Assembly (NCBI GenBank): GCA_963734055.1
Contig: CAVTFQ010000004.1
Coordinates: 434,001 to 498,000, forward strand
Length of the DNA stretch: 64,000 bases
Direction of reading: 5' to 3'
DNA from: CAIWHR01 sp963734055
GTDB lineage: Bacteria > Pseudomonadota > Gammaproteobacteria > Burkholderiales > Casimicrobiaceae
Positions 31,278-40,181 of the stretch are shown piece after piece. Under the pieces are notes generated by a model. The model was not told where the DNA came from, did no database searches, and saw only the letters and a program-made list of their open reading frames with translations. The position numbers and the translations under genes were made by a program. The number at the start of each line of letters is the position of its first letter. The stretch's first letter is position 1.

Positions 31278-32468
31278 ATGACCTATGCCGCCATCACCGG
31301 CTGGGGCAAATGCATGCCCCCGTCCGTGCTCACGAACGCCGATCTGGCGACGTTCCTCGATACCGACGACGCGTGGATCACGACCCGCACCGGCATTCAC
31401 GAGCGGCGCGTGTCCCACGTGTCGGGGATCGAGATGGCGCACGTCGCCTGCGCGCGCGCGCTCGCGTGCGCCGGGCTCGACCCGGCGGACGTCGACCTCG
31501 TCATCTACGGCAGCTGCTCGAACGACGAGGCCGTGCCGAATTCCGCGTCCGGTCTCCAGTTCAGGCTCGGCGCGACGAACGCCGCCGCGATGGACATCAA
31601 CACGGCGTGCACGAGCTTCCTGTACTCGTTGTCGACCGCCACGGCGATGATCCGCACCGGCGTCGTCAGGAACGCCGTCGTCGTCGGCGTCGAGCTGATC
31701 TCGCCGTTCATGGACTGGTGCAATCGCGGCGTTGCGGTTCTCTTCGGCGACGGTGCGGCCGCCGTCGTGCTGCAGGCGACCGAGCGCAAGGAGGGCGTGC
31801 TCGCGGAGAAGCTCGGCTGCTATGCCGACGCGCGGGGCATCCTGCGCGTGCGCGGGATGGGCACGACGTATGCAAATCGCGGCGTCGCGCTCGGCGACAC
31901 GATCTGGGACTTCGACGGCCAGGAGATCTTCAAGCGCGCCGTGCACGGGATGACGACCGCATCGCACGACGTGCTCGCGAAGTCGGGCCATCGCGCCGAC
32001 GAGATCGACCTCGTCGTTCCGCACCAGGCGAACCTGCGGATCATAGAGTTCGTCGCCAAGCGCGTCGGCGCCCCGATGGAGCGCGTGTTCCTGACCGTGC
32101 AGAAGTACGGCAACATGTCGGCGGCGACCGTACCGGTCGCGCTCGTCGAGGCGCTCGAGGAGGGCCGCGTGAAACCGGGCGGGCTGATCCTCACGCCTGC
32201 ATTCGGCGGCGGCCTCACCTGGTGCTCGCACCTGATCCGCTGGGGCGAGCGGACGACGCCGATCGCCACGACGGAGGTCGACCTGCCGCCGCCGACGCAG
32301 ACTGCGCTCGAGCGCATCCGCGAGCTGATGGCATTGAAGGAGCCGCACGGGCGTTCGAGCGCGGGGCTCATGAGTGCCACGCTGGCGGAGGCCCCACGGT
32401 CGGCCACGGGAGCCGGTGTGGCGAGCCCGCCGCAGAGTCTGGCTCGAGGCGTTCCAACTTCGGTGTAG
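31278..32468 (+). CDS. Beta-ketoacyl-ACP synthase III-like (FabH/thiolase fold)
   Basis: 396 residues, ATG 31278. Catalytic triad of KAS III visible: Cys111 in DINTACTSFLYSL, His in VVPHQANLRIIEFVAKR and Asn in KYGNMSAATVPVAL. GTNAAAMD and FGDGAAAVVLQ are further family blocks. About 70 residues longer than housekeeping FabH because of a C-terminal extension. Likely condenses an acyl-CoA starter for a special fatty acid or polyketide; not beside a fab cluster, so not the main FabH. Confidence 0.88.
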   Translation: MTYAAITGWGKCMPPSVLTNADLATFLDTDDAWITTRTGIHERRVSHVSGIEMAHVACARALACAGLDPADVDLVIYGSCSNDEAVPNSASGLQFRLGATNAAAMDINTACTSFLYSLSTATAMIRTGVVRNAVVVGVELISPFMDWCNRGVAVLFGDGAAAVVLQATERKEGVLAEKLGCYADARGILRVRGMGTTYANRGVALGDTIWDFDGQEIFKRAVHGMTTASHDVLAKSGHRADEIDLVVPHQANLRIIEFVAKRVGAPMERVFLTVQKYGNMSAATVPVALVEALEEGRVKPGGLILTPAFGGGLTWCSHLIRWGERTTPIATTEVDLPPPTQTALERIRELMALKEPHGRSSAGLMSATLAEAPRSATGAGVASPPQSLARGVPTSV

Positions 32469-32517
32469 CGGCCGCGAGTCGGAGCGGCCCGAGCGCGTTG
32501 GCGCCGCGCCGGTAGGG

Positions 32518-33861
32518 CTACCTTCGCAGCGTGTTCTTGTAGATCCTGCCGTCCTTCATGATGAGGACGAAGTTCTTGCCGGGGTTCTCGACCAGCTTGA
32601 TATCTTCGAGCGGGTTGCCCTCGACAAGAAGCAGATCGGCCAGCGCTCCTTCCTCGACGACGCCGAGCTTCCCGGGATAGGGATTTCGCTTTCCCGACAT
32701 CGCCAGCAATTCGGCGTTCGTTCCGGTGGCCATGACCAGCGCTTCCGCGGGCGTGTACCAACGGGCGAGCTTGGCCAGGAGCTCGCCCTGCCGCTGCGCC
32801 AGCGCAGGCGAGAACAGAATGTCGGTGCCGAACGCCGTCTTGAGCTTGTATCTCTTCGCGAGCGCATAGGCCGTGTCCGTGGCGGCAAGCACTTTCTGCG
32901 CTTTCTCCCGCTCGAGAGACCCGGGCGGAAACACATCGGCCATCTCGTCGGGAAAGGGCTGAATGCTGAGCCAGATACCCCGTTCGGCCATCAGCTTGGC
33001 CGTTGCTTCGTCCATCAGATGCCCATGCTCGATGCATTTCACGCCGGCGGCAATGGCGCCCTGTATCGACTCCGGCGTGTACGCATGGACGGTGACATAG
33101 GTGCCCCAGTTGGTTGCGGCTTCCACGGCCGCGCGGAGCTCCGCATCGGTGAACGTCGTGACATCGAGCGGACTGTGCGGCGAAGCGACGCCGCCGCCCG
33201 CCGTCAGCTTGATTTGCGTTGCGCCTTGCATCAGCTGCTCGCGCGCGCGTAAGCGCACCTCGTCCGGGCTGTCGGCGATCATGGCGGCGCCGAGCACCTC
33301 GATCCGCGCCGGCGGACCGCCGATGACCCGGGGCAGTTCATAGAGATGACGAAAGTCGCCGTGGCCGCCGGTGACGGTGATCATCGCGCCTGACGGAAAG
33401 ATGCGCGGCCCCGCGACGAGGCCCTCGTCGATGGCACGCTTGAGCCCGAACGCGGGCCCTCCCATATCGCGGACGGTGGTGAACCCGCGCATCAGCGTGT
33501 CCGTGGCCTCGGCGCCGGCCAGAAGATTCGTGTAGCCGATGTCGTTTGCGATGGCGGCCGCGGGCGTCGGCCGCACCAGCATGGCATGCCAGTGCGCGTC
33601 GATGAGGCCCGGCATCAGGGTGCGTCCTCCGCCGTCGATCAGGACCGCCCCTTCAAGCCGGTCGGCCGGAAGCGGCGTCGAAGAGATGCGCTCGATCTTG
33701 TTCCCGCGGACGAGGACGTGCGACGGGCCTGACAGCTGACCGCTCTTGCCGTCGAAGATGCGGACGTTCTGGAACACCGTTGCGACGAGCGGCTGCGCCT
33801 GGGCATCGAGGGAAGCTGCCAGCCCGAACGCCAGGGTGAGGAATGCTGATTTGGCAATCAC
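32518..33861 (-). CDS. Exported amidohydrolase (imidazolonepropionase-like)
   Basis: 447 residues, ATG 33861 with signal peptide SAFLTLAFGLAASLDAQAQ. Metal-dependent hydrolase: GLIDAHWHAML (first metal site, H-x-H with W between), TVRDMGGPAFGLKRAI, TVHAYTPESIQGAI, CIEHGHLMDEATAKL and FGTDILFSP (Asp ligand). Related enzymes cleave dipeptides (Xaa-Pro, Xaa-Arg carboxypeptidases) or cyclic amides in the periplasm. Last gene of the island before rodA; independently oriented. Confidence 0.9.
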   Translation of the reverse strand: MIAKSAFLTLAFGLAASLDAQAQPLVATVFQNVRIFDGKSGQLSGPSHVLVRGNKIERISSTPLPADRLEGAVLIDGGGRTLMPGLIDAHWHAMLVRPTPAAAIANDIGYTNLLAGAEATDTLMRGFTTVRDMGGPAFGLKRAIDEGLVAGPRIFPSGAMITVTGGHGDFRHLYELPRVIGGPPARIEVLGAAMIADSPDEVRLRAREQLMQGATQIKLTAGGGVASPHSPLDVTTFTDAELRAAVEAATNWGTYVTVHAYTPESIQGAIAAGVKCIEHGHLMDEATAKLMAERGIWLSIQPFPDEMADVFPPGSLEREKAQKVLAATDTAYALAKRYKLKTAFGTDILFSPALAQRQGELLAKLARWYTPAEALVMATGTNAELLAMSGKRNPYPGKLGVVEEGALADLLLVEGNPLEDIKLVENPGKNFVLIMKDGRIYKNTLRR

Positions 33862-33923
33862 GATCGAGGCTCCTCCGCGTTCGATGAAGCCGACGGATCA
33901 AGCGCTTCGGGCGCGGCGCGCAA

Positions 33924-35027
33924 CTAAGTGTTCACGAGCTTCCGGTGCGCCTGCACGCTCATCAGCAGGCCGAGCCCGATGAAGAGCGAGATGAGCGCCG
34001 TCCCGCCGTAGGAGACTAACGGCAGCGGCACGCCGACGATCGGCAGGATGCCACTCACCATCCCCATGTTGACGAACGCGCAGGTGAAGAACATGAGCGT
34101 CACCGCGCCCGCGACGAGGCGCGCGAACATCGTCGACGCGTTCGCCGTGATCATCATCCCGCGGCCGATCAGGAGCAGGTAGAGGACGAGCAGCACCACG
34201 TTGCCGATGAGCCCGAACTCCTCGCCGAACACGGCGAAGATGAAGTCGGTGTGCCGCTCGGGCAGGAAGTCGAGGTGGGTCTGCGTGCCGTTCATCCAGC
34301 CCTTGCCGACGATGCCGCCCGAGCCCAGCGCGATCGACGCCTGCGACGAGTGGTAGCCCGCGCCCAGCGGATCGCGCGTCGGATCGAGGAACGTCAGGAT
34401 CCGCTCGCGCTGATAGTCGTGGAGGTGCTGCCAGACCATCGGCGCGCCCGCCGCCGCAATCGCGGTCAAGCCGACGATCACCTTCCACGAGAGCCCCGCG
34501 AGATAGAGCACGTAGAAGCCCGATGCCGCGATCAGCAGCGCCGTTCCGAGGTCCGGCTGGCGCTTGATCAGCCAGACGGGCACGGCGATCAGCACGGCCG
34601 TCAGCACGAAGTCCTTCCAGCCGATGCGGCGCTCGAACTTCTGGAAGTACCACGCCAGCATCAGCGGGAGCGCGATCTTCATGAGCTCGGACGGCTGGAA
34701 GCGCGCGACGCCGAGGTTCAGCCAGCGCTTCGAGCCGTTGACCGTCGTGCCGGTGACGGCGACGGCGACCAGCATCACCACGGCGAGCACGTAGAGCGGC
34801 ACCGCGGCGCGCGCGATGGTCTGCGGCGCGATGTTGGCGACGATCCACATCAGGACCAGCGCGACGCCGAGGCTCGTCACCTGGGTGGTGATCCGCGCGA
34901 CGCTCTGGTCGGACGCCGAGAACAGCGTGACGAGGCCCACGCCGGCGATCGCCAGCGCGATGCCGAGAAGGAAGCTGTCGACCTTGAGCGTCAGCGCTTC
35001 CCACGCGCGAGAGAGAAACCCGCCCAT
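33924..35027 (-). CDS. rodA: Peptidoglycan glycosyltransferase RodA
   Basis: 367 residues; ATG 35025-35027 overlaps the mrdA stop (ATGA), so the two are co-translated. SEDS family, ten membrane helices: SFLLGIALAIAGVGLVTLFSAS, LGSGGIVGKGWMNGTQTHLDFLPERHTDFIF (catalytic-loop region with conserved E/D), and GILPIVGVPLPLVSYGGTALI near the C terminus. Polymerises lateral-wall glycan with PBP2. Confidence 0.97.
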   Translation of the reverse strand: MGGFLSRAWEALTLKVDSFLLGIALAIAGVGLVTLFSASDQSVARITTQVTSLGVALVLMWIVANIAPQTIARAAVPLYVLAVVMLVAVAVTGTTVNGSKRWLNLGVARFQPSELMKIALPLMLAWYFQKFERRIGWKDFVLTAVLIAVPVWLIKRQPDLGTALLIAASGFYVLYLAGLSWKVIVGLTAIAAAGAPMVWQHLHDYQRERILTFLDPTRDPLGAGYHSSQASIALGSGGIVGKGWMNGTQTHLDFLPERHTDFIFAVFGEEFGLIGNVVLLVLYLLLIGRGMMITANASTMFARLVAGAVTLMFFTCAFVNMGMVSGILPIVGVPLPLVSYGGTALISLFIGLGLLMSVQAHRKLVNT

Positions 35028-37006
35028 CAGTCGCTCTCGTCGTCGGCGGCCGCGGGGACCGACCCGGTCGGCGCCGGGCCCTTCTTCGCCTCGCCCAGCA
35101 GATAGTAGTCGAACACCTGACGCGCGATCGGCGCCGCCGCCTGCGCGCCGAAGCCGCCGTTCTCGACCAGCACGGCGAGCGCGATCCGCGGCTTGTCCGC
35201 CGGCGCGTACGCGATGTACCACGCATGGTCGCGCAGACGCTCGTCGACCTTCGTCGAGTACTTCTCGCCCTTGAGCGAGTACACCTGAGCGGTGCCGGTC
35301 TTGCCGGCGCTCACGTAGCCGGCCTTCTGGAACGCCGCCGCGCTCGTGCCTTCTCTCGGCACGCCGACGAGCGCATTCTTGACGAACGCGAGATGCTCCG
35401 GCTTGATCGGCACCGTGTACGCGGGCTCCCGGGCGATTTCACGCAGCGCGCCGGTGCGGGCATCGCGCACGCTCTTCACGAGATGCGGCTGGAACGCGAC
35501 GCCGTCGTTCGCGATGGTTGCGATCGCGTGCGCCTGCTGCATCGGCGTGAACGCGTTGTAGCCCTGGCCGATGCCCGCGGAGATGCTGTCGCCCAGGTAC
35601 CACTTGCGGTGCTCGTCGCGATAGTCCTTGCCCGCGAAGCGCGTCCGCTTCCACTCGCGCGACGGCAGCACGCCGGGCAACTCGCCATCGATGTCGATCC
35701 CCGTCTTCCGGCCGAACCCGAGCTGACTCATGAAGCGCGCGGTGTCGTCGATGTCCGTTTCGCTCGCGAGGATGTAGTAGTAGGTGTCGCACGACGCGAC
35801 GAGCGACTTGTACATGTCGACCGTGCCGTGCCCGCCGGGCTTGTCGTCGCGGAAGCGGTGCGCCTGGCCGGCGATCTGGAAGAAGCCGGGGTCGAAGATC
35901 GTCTGCGTCGGCGTCCGCTTGCCCGAGTTCAACGCCGACAGCGCGAGGTACGGCTTGATCGTCGACCCCGGCGGGTACGCTCCGCGTAGCGGGCGGTTGA
36001 GCAGCGGCTTGTCCGGCGAGTCGTTCAGCATCTCCCAGTTCGCAGGATCGATGCCGTCGACGAACAGGTTGGGATCGAATCCCGGCTTCGAGACGAAGGC
36101 GAGCACGTCACCCGTCGCGGGCTCGATCGCGACCAGCGCGCCGCGACGCTCGCCGAACGCGGTCTCCGCCACTTCCTGCAGCCTGATGTCGAGCGACAAC
36201 CGAAGGTCGTTGCCCGACGTGGGCGGCGTCCGCGACAGCGTGCGGACCGCGCGGCCGCCGGCGTCGACCTCCACCTCCTCGAACCCGGTCTTGCCGTGCA
36301 GCTCGCGCTCGTAGGACAGCTCGACCCCGATCTTGCCGATGTAGTCCGAGCCCTTGTAGTTCGCCGTCTCCTCCCACTCGTCGATCCGCGCGACATCGCG
36401 ATCGTTGATCCGTCCGATGTAGCCGATCACGTGCGACGCGAGCTCCCCGAACGGATACTGACGGAAGAGCCGCGCCTTGATCTCGACGCCGGGAAAGCGG
36501 TACCGGTTGACCGCGAAGCGCGCGACCTCCTCGTCGGAGAGCCGCGTGCGCAACGGCAGGCTCTCGAGGTTCTTCGATTCCTCGAGGAGCTTCCGGAACC
36601 GCTTGCGGTCGCGCGGCTGCACGTCGACGATCGTCGCGAGCGCGTCGATCGTCTCGTCCAGGTTGTTCACGCGGGACGGCTGGATCTCGAGCGTGTACGC
36701 GGAGTAGCTCTGGGCGAGAACCACGCCGTTGCGGTCGGTGATCACGCCGCGGTTGGGGACGATCGGCACGATCGCGATCCGGTTCGTCTCGGCGAGCGTC
36801 TGATAGTGCTTGTGCAGCGTGACCTGCAGGTAGAAGAAGCGCGCGAAGAGGGCGCCGAACGCGACGATCACGAAGGCGCCGGCGACCCCCAGGCGGCGGC
36901 GAAACAGGAACAGCTCGCGCTCCGGATTGCGGAGCTCCTGCGAACCGAAGCCGCCGGCCGCGTCGTCGCGGCGCCGACGCGAGATGAAGAGGTTCCGTCG
37001 CGCCAT
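35027..37006 (-). CDS. mrdA: Penicillin-binding protein 2
   Basis: 659 residues. One N-terminal membrane helix, non-catalytic pedestal domain, then transpeptidase with GSTIKPYLAL (SxxK, nucleophile Ser), SCD in VASCDTYYY (SxN-type) and SAGKTGTAQV (KTG). Crosslinks peptidoglycan during elongation; partner of RodA. Stop overlaps rodA; 10 bases separate it from mreD upstream. Confidence 0.97.
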   Translation of the reverse strand: MARRNLFISRRRRDDAAGGFGSQELRNPERELFLFRRRLGVAGAFVIVAFGALFARFFYLQVTLHKHYQTLAETNRIAIVPIVPNRGVITDRNGVVLAQSYSAYTLEIQPSRVNNLDETIDALATIVDVQPRDRKRFRKLLEESKNLESLPLRTRLSDEEVARFAVNRYRFPGVEIKARLFRQYPFGELASHVIGYIGRINDRDVARIDEWEETANYKGSDYIGKIGVELSYERELHGKTGFEEVEVDAGGRAVRTLSRTPPTSGNDLRLSLDIRLQEVAETAFGERRGALVAIEPATGDVLAFVSKPGFDPNLFVDGIDPANWEMLNDSPDKPLLNRPLRGAYPPGSTIKPYLALSALNSGKRTPTQTIFDPGFFQIAGQAHRFRDDKPGGHGTVDMYKSLVASCDTYYYILASETDIDDTARFMSQLGFGRKTGIDIDGELPGVLPSREWKRTRFAGKDYRDEHRKWYLGDSISAGIGQGYNAFTPMQQAHAIATIANDGVAFQPHLVKSVRDARTGALREIAREPAYTVPIKPEHLAFVKNALVGVPREGTSAAAFQKAGYVSAGKTGTAQVYSLKGEKYSTKVDERLRDHAWYIAYAPADKPRIALAVLVENGGFGAQAAAPIARQVFDYYLLGEAKKGPAPTGSVPAAADDESD

Positions 37007-37016
37007 GGCGTCGGGC

Positions 37017-37556
37017 TCAAAGATCGGACGGCGAGCGCGCCGGGCGCTGCGGCCACTGCAGGACGACAGACACGAACGGCCACAGCAGCGCGCCGACGAG
37101 CGGCGGCGCCGCGTAAGTCCAGCGCGGCAGCGTCGCGCCGCCGACGAGGCGGATCAGGAGCACGATCGCCGAGCAGAGCAAGAGCAGCACGGCGACCTGC
37201 GCCGCCTGCTGCCACGGCGGGAAACGCAGCACCCGACGCCGGAAATACTCTGCCGCATAGGCGAGGAACGCGTACGCGAGCGCGTGCTGCCCGAACACGG
37301 TGCCGTCGCCGACGTCCATCACGAGCCCGACGAACCACGCGACGCCCACGCCGACGAAACGCGGCTCCTGGATGCACCAGTAGAGCAGCACGATCGCGAG
37401 GAAGTCGGGCCGCAGCGCCAGCACGAGGCCCGAGGCCGGAAGCAGGTTCGCGAACAGCGCGAGCACGAGCGTCAGCGCGATGAACCAGGGCCGAACGGGC
37501 CGCAGGATTTCCTCCGGCCGCGCGGGCATCAGCGGGATGAATCCCGTTAGTGCCAC
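37017..37556 (-). CDS. mreD: Rod-shape protein MreD
   Basis: 179 residues, five to six membrane helices; ends of the protein are Pro/Arg-rich. ATG 37556 overlaps the mreC stop by one base. Elongasome membrane subunit linking MreC to PBP2/RodA. Confidence 0.93.
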   Translation of the reverse strand: MALTGFIPLMPARPEEILRPVRPWFIALTLVLALFANLLPASGLVLALRPDFLAIVLLYWCIQEPRFVGVGVAWFVGLVMDVGDGTVFGQHALAYAFLAYAAEYFRRRVLRFPPWQQAAQVAVLLLLCSAIVLLIRLVGGATLPRWTYAAPPLVGALLWPFVSVVLQWPQRPARSPSDL

Positions 37557-38476
37557 TATCCGCCCCTTCTGCGGCCCTTGCCGGACCGCTTTGCCGCGTC
37601 GGCGTCGGCGGGCTCGTCGGGGCGCGGAGGTAGCGCCGCCGCGCGTCCGAGCACGAGCAGATACTCGCTGCGGTCGACGCCGGCGATGGGCTGGGTTGCG
37701 ATGCGCGCGAATATCTGCCCCGTCTCGCGCTCGAGCGTCGCGATGCGCGCGACCGCGAGTCCCGGCGGATACGTCCCGTCGATTCCCGAAGTGACGAGCA
37801 CGTCGCCCGGCTCGATGTCCGCGTTGGGCGACATGAAGCGAAGCTCCGGCGCGTGGCCCGCACCGGAACCGTAGAGCACGCTGCGCACGCCGCTGCGTTC
37901 GACCTTCACCGGCACGGCGTGGTCCTTGTCGGTGACGAGCGTCACCTCGGCCATGTACGGCAGGACGCGGGTCACCTGGCCGACCACGCCCTGGGCGTCG
38001 ATGACCGCTTCGCCCGCGGCGATCCCCGCGTCCGCGCCCTTGTCGACGAACAGCTTCTGGGCGAAGGGATCGCGGCCGGTATAGAGCACCTCGACGACGG
38101 TGGCCGTGCCGCCGTAGCGCGCGCGCACGTCGAGCATCGCCTTGAGCCGCGCGTTCTCGGCGCGGGCGCTTTCGAAACCCTGCGCGGCGGCACCCTGCTC
38201 GACGAGGCGTTGCTTCAGTTCGGCATTCTCGTCGAGCAACGCGTGCTGCGCGACGAAGTAGCCGCCGACGTACGCGATCGCCTCGCCCGGCGCCTGCGCC
38301 GCCCGCTGGAGCGGATAGAGCGCCACGGCGGCCGCCTGTCGGATGTTCTCGAGATACCGGTAACGCGTGTCGAGGAAGAGCAGCATGATCGACACGAGCC
38401 CGAAGAACGCGAGGCGCGCGAGCGGCGATGGCCCGCGATGGAAGAACGCGGGCGGCTCGACCGGGAGGTGACTCAT
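37556..38476 (-). CDS. mreC: Cell-shape protein MreC
   Basis: 306 residues, ATG 38476. Membrane anchor at residues 20-40 (LARLAFFGLVSIMLLFLDTRY), coiled coil around 70-115, then the beta domains with VVEVLYTGRDPFAQKLFVDKG and DVLVTSGIDGTYPPGLAVA. The C-terminal tail is basic (KRSGKGRRRGG). Periplasmic scaffold of the elongasome. Confidence 0.95.
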   Translation of the reverse strand: MSHLPVEPPAFFHRGPSPLARLAFFGLVSIMLLFLDTRYRYLENIRQAAAVALYPLQRAAQAPGEAIAYVGGYFVAQHALLDENAELKQRLVEQGAAAQGFESARAENARLKAMLDVRARYGGTATVVEVLYTGRDPFAQKLFVDKGADAGIAAGEAVIDAQGVVGQVTRVLPYMAEVTLVTDKDHAVPVKVERSGVRSVLYGSGAGHAPELRFMSPNADIEPGDVLVTSGIDGTYPPGLAVARIATLERETGQIFARIATQPIAGVDRSEYLLVLGRAAALPPRPDEPADADAAKRSGKGRRRGG

Positions 38477-38485
38477 GGCGAACGC

Positions 38486-38559
38486 AGGGTCAGACTCGAC
38501 TTTCGCGACTCGAACCGGAAGTCGGGGGCTGCCAGATTGCGAAAGTCGAGTCCGACCCT
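38486..38559. repeat. Inverted-repeat element, copy 1 (mreC-mreB spacer)
   Basis: Arms 38486-38506 (AGGGTCAGACTCGACTTTCGC) read as 21-bp inverted copies of 38539-38559 with one mismatch, around a 32-bp loop. Core GGGTCAGAC and ACTTT are shared with the element at 55754-55835. No transposase gene is present; likely a small dispersed palindromic element. Confidence 0.75.
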
Positions 38560-38582
38560 ACTTTCACGCGCGTCACCCGACC

Positions 38583-39626
38583 TCAGTCCGAGGTGAAGAT
38601 CGTCGAGAGCTTTTCCATGTTCTCGAGCGCCTTCCCGCAGCCGCGGACCACGCACGTCAGCGGATCGTCGGCGACGACCACGGGGAGCCCCGTCTCTTCC
38701 ATCAGGAGCCGGTCGACGTCGCGCAAGAGCGCGCCCCCGCCGGTCAGCACCATGCCTCGCTCGGCGATGTCGGCGCCGAGCTCGGGCGGCGTCCGCTCGA
38801 GCGCGCTCTTCACCGCCGACACGATGCTGTTCAGCGGATCGGTGAGCGCCTCGAGAATCTCGTTCGACGACACGGTGAAGCTGCGCGGAATGCCCTCCGC
38901 GAGGTTGCGCCCCTTCACTTCCATTTCCTTGACCTCGGAGCCGGGAAACGCGCTGCCGATCGTCTTCTTGATCTGTTCCGCGGTCGTCTCGCCGATCAGC
39001 ATTCCATAGTTGCGGCGGATGTAGTTGACGATCGCCTCGTCGAACTTGTCGCCGCCGACGCGCACGCTGCCCGAGTACACCATGCCGCCCAACGAGATGA
39101 CGCCGACTTCCGTCGTGCCGCCGCCGATGTCGACGACCATCGAGCCGGTCGCGTCGGAGATCGGAAGATCGGCGCCGATCGCGGCGGCCATCGGCTCCTC
39201 GATCAGGTACACCTTCGACGCGCCGGCACCGAGCGCGGACTCCCGGATCGCGCGCCGCTCGACCTGCGTCGAGCCGCACGGCACGCAGATGATGATACGC
39301 GGCGAAGGCGAGAAGAGGCGCGAATCGAGCACCTTCTTGATGAACTGCTTCAGCATCTGCTCGGTGACGGTGAAGTCGGCGATGACGCCGTCCTTCATCG
39401 GCCGGATCGCCGTGATGTTGCCCGGCGTGCGGCCCAGCATCTGCTTCGCGGCGAGGCCGACCTCCTGGATCACGCGCTTGCCGTTCGGACCGCCTTCCTG
39501 CCGGATTGCGACGACCGACGGCTCGTTCAGGACGATGCCCTTGCCGCGAACGTAGATGAGCGTGTTCGCCGTGCCGAGGTCGATCGCGAGATCGCTCGAA
39601 AAGTAACCTTTGAAGAACTGGAGCAT
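38583..39626 (-). CDS. mreB: Actin-like shape protein MreB
   Basis: 347 residues, ATG 39626. Actin-fold blocks: DLAIDLGTANTLIYVRGKG (phosphate 1), VVDIGGGTTEVGVISLGG (phosphate 2), VLTGGGALLRDVDRLL (adenosine). Organises lateral-wall synthesis. First gene of the mreBCD-mrdA-rodA operon, about 106 bases ahead of mreC. Confidence 0.97.
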   Translation of the reverse strand: MLQFFKGYFSSDLAIDLGTANTLIYVRGKGIVLNEPSVVAIRQEGGPNGKRVIQEVGLAAKQMLGRTPGNITAIRPMKDGVIADFTVTEQMLKQFIKKVLDSRLFSPSPRIIICVPCGSTQVERRAIRESALGAGASKVYLIEEPMAAAIGADLPISDATGSMVVDIGGGTTEVGVISLGGMVYSGSVRVGGDKFDEAIVNYIRRNYGMLIGETTAEQIKKTIGSAFPGSEVKEMEVKGRNLAEGIPRSFTVSSNEILEALTDPLNSIVSAVKSALERTPPELGADIAERGMVLTGGGALLRDVDRLLMEETGLPVVVADDPLTCVVRGCGKALENMEKLSTIFTSD

Positions 39627-39795
39627 GAAGAGGGTGGCCTGCGGCGGAAAAGGCGGCGAATTCACTCGCTCGCCATGGGTTCGACATGCAGCCGAGGCTG
39701 CCCGAAATATGACAATATGATACCCTAACAAGCTTGGCCACAGCGCTGATTCCCCGGGGGAAAAGGGATGGACCCGGCGACGGCGGACGGGCCTG

Positions 39796-39870
39796 CGGCC
39801 CCGCCGCTCGCCGTAGACTGGATGGGCCCGGTGATTGCGAAAGGCCTTCGGCCCCGCCGCCCGCCGTAGA
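39796..39870 (+). repeat. Direct repeat in the mreB-gatC intergenic region
   Basis: Two near-identical 22-bp copies, 39796-39817 and 39849-39870 (CGGCCCCGCCGC(T/C)CGCCGTAGA), 31 bp apart, just before gatC. The surrounding spacer also holds an AT-rich patch (39708-39732) that could contain the divergent promoters; no specific boxes are claimed. Confidence 0.7.
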
Positions 39871-39893
39871 TGTTTTCTGTTGCGATCACGGGT

Positions 39894-40181
39894 ATGCCTC
39901 TTTCCCTTGCCGACGTCCACCGCCTCGCCCACCTCGCACGGATCGAGATCGACGAAGCGCAGGCCGAAGACGTGCGCCGCAAGCTCGACGCCATCTTCGC
40001 GATGATCAACGAGCTCCGGGCCGTGGACACGACCGGCGTCGTGCCGATGGCGCACGCGCAGGACGTGATGCTGCCGCTGCGGGAGGACCGGGTGACCGAG
40101 ACGGACGCCCATGTCCTCTACCAGAGCGTCGCGCCGGCGGTCGAGGACGGGCTCTATCTCGTGCCCAAGGTCATCGAATAG
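39894..40181 (+). CDS. gatC: Asp/Glu-tRNA amidotransferase subunit C
   Basis: 95 residues from ATG 39894 (MPLSLADVHRLAHLARIEID); the in-frame ATG 39870 adds eight non-conserved residues. Ends GLYLVPKVIE. Stop overlaps the gatA GTG. GatC clamps GatA to GatB. Confidence 0.95.
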   Translation: MPLSLADVHRLAHLARIEIDEAQAEDVRRKLDAIFAMINELRAVDTTGVVPMAHAQDVMLPLREDRVTETDAHVLYQSVAPAVEDGLYLVPKVIE

